From positions 100,550-164,549 of the forward strand of contig NZ_NRRY01000005.1 in assembly GCF_016583905.1 (NCBI RefSeq): DNA of 64,000 nt, written 5' to 3'. This stretch comes from Lamprobacter modestohalophilus (lineage in GTDB: Bacteria; Pseudomonadota; Gammaproteobacteria; Chromatiales; Chromatiaceae). The first letter of the stretch is position 1, and every line of letters starts with the position of its first letter. A program made the position numbers and the translations under genes. Below the pieces are notes generated by a model that saw nothing but the letters and a program-made list of their open reading frames with translations, was not told where the DNA came from and searched no databases. This document shows, piece after piece, positions 62,378-64,000 of this stretch.

Positions 62378-63846
62378 GTAAGCGTTCAGAGACCCCTTGA
62401 CCGTGCCCCTCAATCGGACAAGGATACCCGCAACGCCACCGCCCTATGAAACCGCCTTCCTTGAGCGTTGCACCTGAGCGATCACAGCCTCGGCCAGCTT
62501 GACGCGGACTACCTCCAGCGCTTGGAGGTGGAGTCGTTGCGCGGTCTGTCGCTGCGCTTGCTCGAGGATCTCAAGGAAGCGCGCGAACGCCTGGGGCAAA
62601 ATCCGACCAACAGCTCACGACCGCCCAGCAGCCAAGCCCCCTGGGATCGCCCCTCAGCGAGCGACACCGACTCAAGCGACGACGAGGAGACGCCCCTGCT
62701 CGATGAGGCCCCCGATCAGCCGGCTGACAGCGGTGCGTCCCCGCAGGATGAGTCCGAGCCAACGCCGCCCCCGGCGGCGACGGGCGAAGCCCGCCAAGCC
62801 GAGCCACCCAAACGCAAGCCCGGCAAGCAACCCGGCGCGCCCGGATTCGCACGCACCCAAGTCTTCAAGGCGCATGAGACGATTGCGCATCGCGCCGAGA
62901 CCTGCGCGGCCTGCGCCGCGGCGCTGGGCGCCGCCGCCCCCAGTGTCGCCTACGCGGGGTTCCAAACGATCGATCTGCTGTGGGGCGATGCCGAACACCC
63001 CGGTCTGCACCTGCACATCGTCGACCATCGGTTCTATGACAGCCACTGCGACTGCGGCCATCACACCCGCGCGCAGCCCGGCCAAGGCGAGGTCAACGAC
63101 GCGCGCCTTGAGCCCGTCGCCTTGAGCGAATGGCGGCTGGTTGGCCCCGGTCTGGCGACCCTGATCATCGCGCTGCATCTGCGCTTTCGCCTGTCCTACC
63201 GGCGTATCGGCGAGTTTCTACATGACTGGCTCGGCCTGAGTCTGAGCGTCGGCACGATCAAAGCCACCCTGCACGAAGCCGCCGCCGCCAGTGAGCCGCT
63301 CGAACAGGAACTCATCGAGGCCCTAGTGGCCAGCGACCTGCTGCACGCCGATGAGACCTCCTGGCCGCAAGGTGCCGAGTTACTCTGGCTCTGGGTCTTC
63401 ACCAGCGCCACGGTCACCCTGTTCGCGGTCGCCAAGCGCGGACGCGAGCTCCTCGAGCGCCTCCTACCGGACTTCTCTGGCTGGCTGATGAGCGATGGCT
63501 GGACAGCCTACCGCCACTTCCCGCAACGGCTGCGCTGCTGGGCGCACCTCACGCGCAAGGCGCAAGGGTTGATCGACAGCTTCGATCAAGAGGCCCAGGC
63601 CTTTGGGCGACAGGTGCAAGACACCTTCGACACCCTGATTGACGCGATCCATGCCGCTCGAGACGGTCCGCCGGGCGAGTTACCAACCCGCTATGCCCCG
63701 TTGCTTGACTCACTGCAGGCCGCCTGTCGGCGTGTGCTTGGGCACCGCCATGCCAAGACCAATGCCTTGGCCGTGGAACTGCTGAACGACTGGGAGGCAA
63801 TCTTCCGCGTCTTGGAGAATCCCCACTGGCCGATCACCAATAATGC
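62378..63846 (+). mobile_element. IS66-family insertion sequence (left end, interrupted on the right)
   Basis: The left terminus is taken as 62378, where GTAAGCGTTCAGAGACCCCT begins; GTAAGCG is the usual IS66 end. IS66 elements make 8-bp target duplications, so the bases CCGGGAAG just before are the expected left copy. The transposase begins at about 62468. No tnpA/tnpB pair precedes it, so this is a single-ORF type. The right part is not in the window: the transposase breaks off at about 63,846 in a second element. Confidence 0.82.
62468..63846 (+). pseudogene. IS66 transposase, disrupted at the C-terminus
   Basis: The frame opens at 62465 after a stop; a TTG at 62468 is the first plausible start. 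It encodes LQRLEVESLRGLSLRLLEDL and GQNPTNSSRPPSSQAPW (N-terminal IS66 region). A Pro/Ala linker with KRKPGKQPGAPGF and the zinc-finger-like HRAETCAAC come next. The catalytic core has DLLHADETSW, WLMSDGWTAYRHF and CWAHLTRKAQGL. At ENPHWPITNN the conserved continuation (DAERALR...) is lost and unrelated sequence begins at about 63,841-63,847. So the transposase is broken and the copy is inactive unless complemented. Confidence 0.88.
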
Positions 63847-64000
63847 CGCTTATGCCGCGCGCGGCATAAGCGACATTATGCCGCATCCTCGGTTATGCCG
63901 CATGGCAGTGCGTCGGTTCAACGGATATGGTTGGGTCTCTGATTCGTGGCGCATTTTGAGTCGGCATAATCACAGTCCCTTCAGGAAGGCGAGCAAGCTA
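63847..64000. mobile_element. End of a second mobile element nested in the IS66 transposase
   Basis: The inserted DNA starts with a 26-bp perfect palindrome (63847-63872; arms CGCTTATGCCGCG and CGCGGCATAAGCG). Two direct repeats TTATGCCGCAT follow at 63876 and 63893, and an inverted partial copy CGGCATAAT lies at 63962. Such clustered recombinase-site-like repeats are expected at the end of elements using tyrosine recombinases (for example recombinase-in-trio elements). The element type is not proven because its genes lie beyond the window. Confidence 0.6.

Overview
The window is a GC-rich chromosomal segment of a gammaproteobacterium. Gene content suggests a marine or halophilic member of the Chromatiales (purple sulfur bacterium type). 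No photosynthesis or sulfur-oxidation gene lies in the window, so the lineage below class level is inference. The basis is the E. coli-like synteny orn / nnr-tsaE-amiB-mutL-miaA-hfq-hflX-hflK-hflC-yjeT-purA, the N-acetylglutaminylglutamine amide (NAGGN) osmolyte trio, a glucosyl-3-phosphoglycerate synthase and an amylosucrase.

Region 1 (1-17.9 kb, minus strand) is the conserved housekeeping block: orn, nnr, tsaE, amiB, mutL, miaA, hfq, hflX, hflK, hflC, yjeT, then hisZ and purA, followed by the Na+ pump operon oadG-oadA-oadB, which is cut by the window start. Region 2 (18-25.7 kb) has a small cytochrome c, rsgA and an EVE-domain gene on the plus strand. The minus strand carries minC-minD-minE, a HIT protein, and ffs-dnaX-ybaB-recR. 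Region 3 (25.9-30.3 kb, plus) holds a large unrecognised exported coiled-coil protein and a seven-TM GGDEF/EAL protein with altered signature residues.

Region 4 (30.3-46.9 kb, minus) is a long one-strand run: prkA-yeaH-spoVR (the yeaGH-ycgB stationary-phase/stress module), an L,D-transpeptidase, two SPFH membrane-scaffold proteins, an encapsulated-ferritin-like protein without a cargo tail, a GT81 glucosyl-3-phosphoglycerate synthase, two small or unknown proteins, amylosucrase, cbiZ and cbiB. Region 5 (47.4-60.9 kb) has a small membrane protein, moaE, the NAGGN trio (asnO-type amidotransferase, GNAT/ATP-grasp synthetase, M42 peptidase), folE, a zinc-ribbon metallopeptidase, a sterol-desaturase family protein with a 48-residue overlapping ORF, a TIGR04283-type glycosyltransferase and a 1143-residue transglutaminase/DUF2126 protein.

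Region 6 (61.2-64 kb) is decaying accessory DNA: a C-terminal gene remnant, a truncated RhuM gene, and a winged-helix gene broken by an IS66-family element. The IS66 transposase is itself broken near 63,841 by a second element whose end carries a 26-bp perfect palindrome and TTATGCCGC repeats. A dispersed 58-60 bp repeat occurs in at least four intergenic gaps of the window (11108, 15651, 32532, 34733) and appears undescribed as far as can be judged from sequence alone. The clearest theme is osmotic and stress adaptation: NAGGN, glucosylglycerate and sucrose/glucan metabolism together with PrkA/YeaH/SpoVR.
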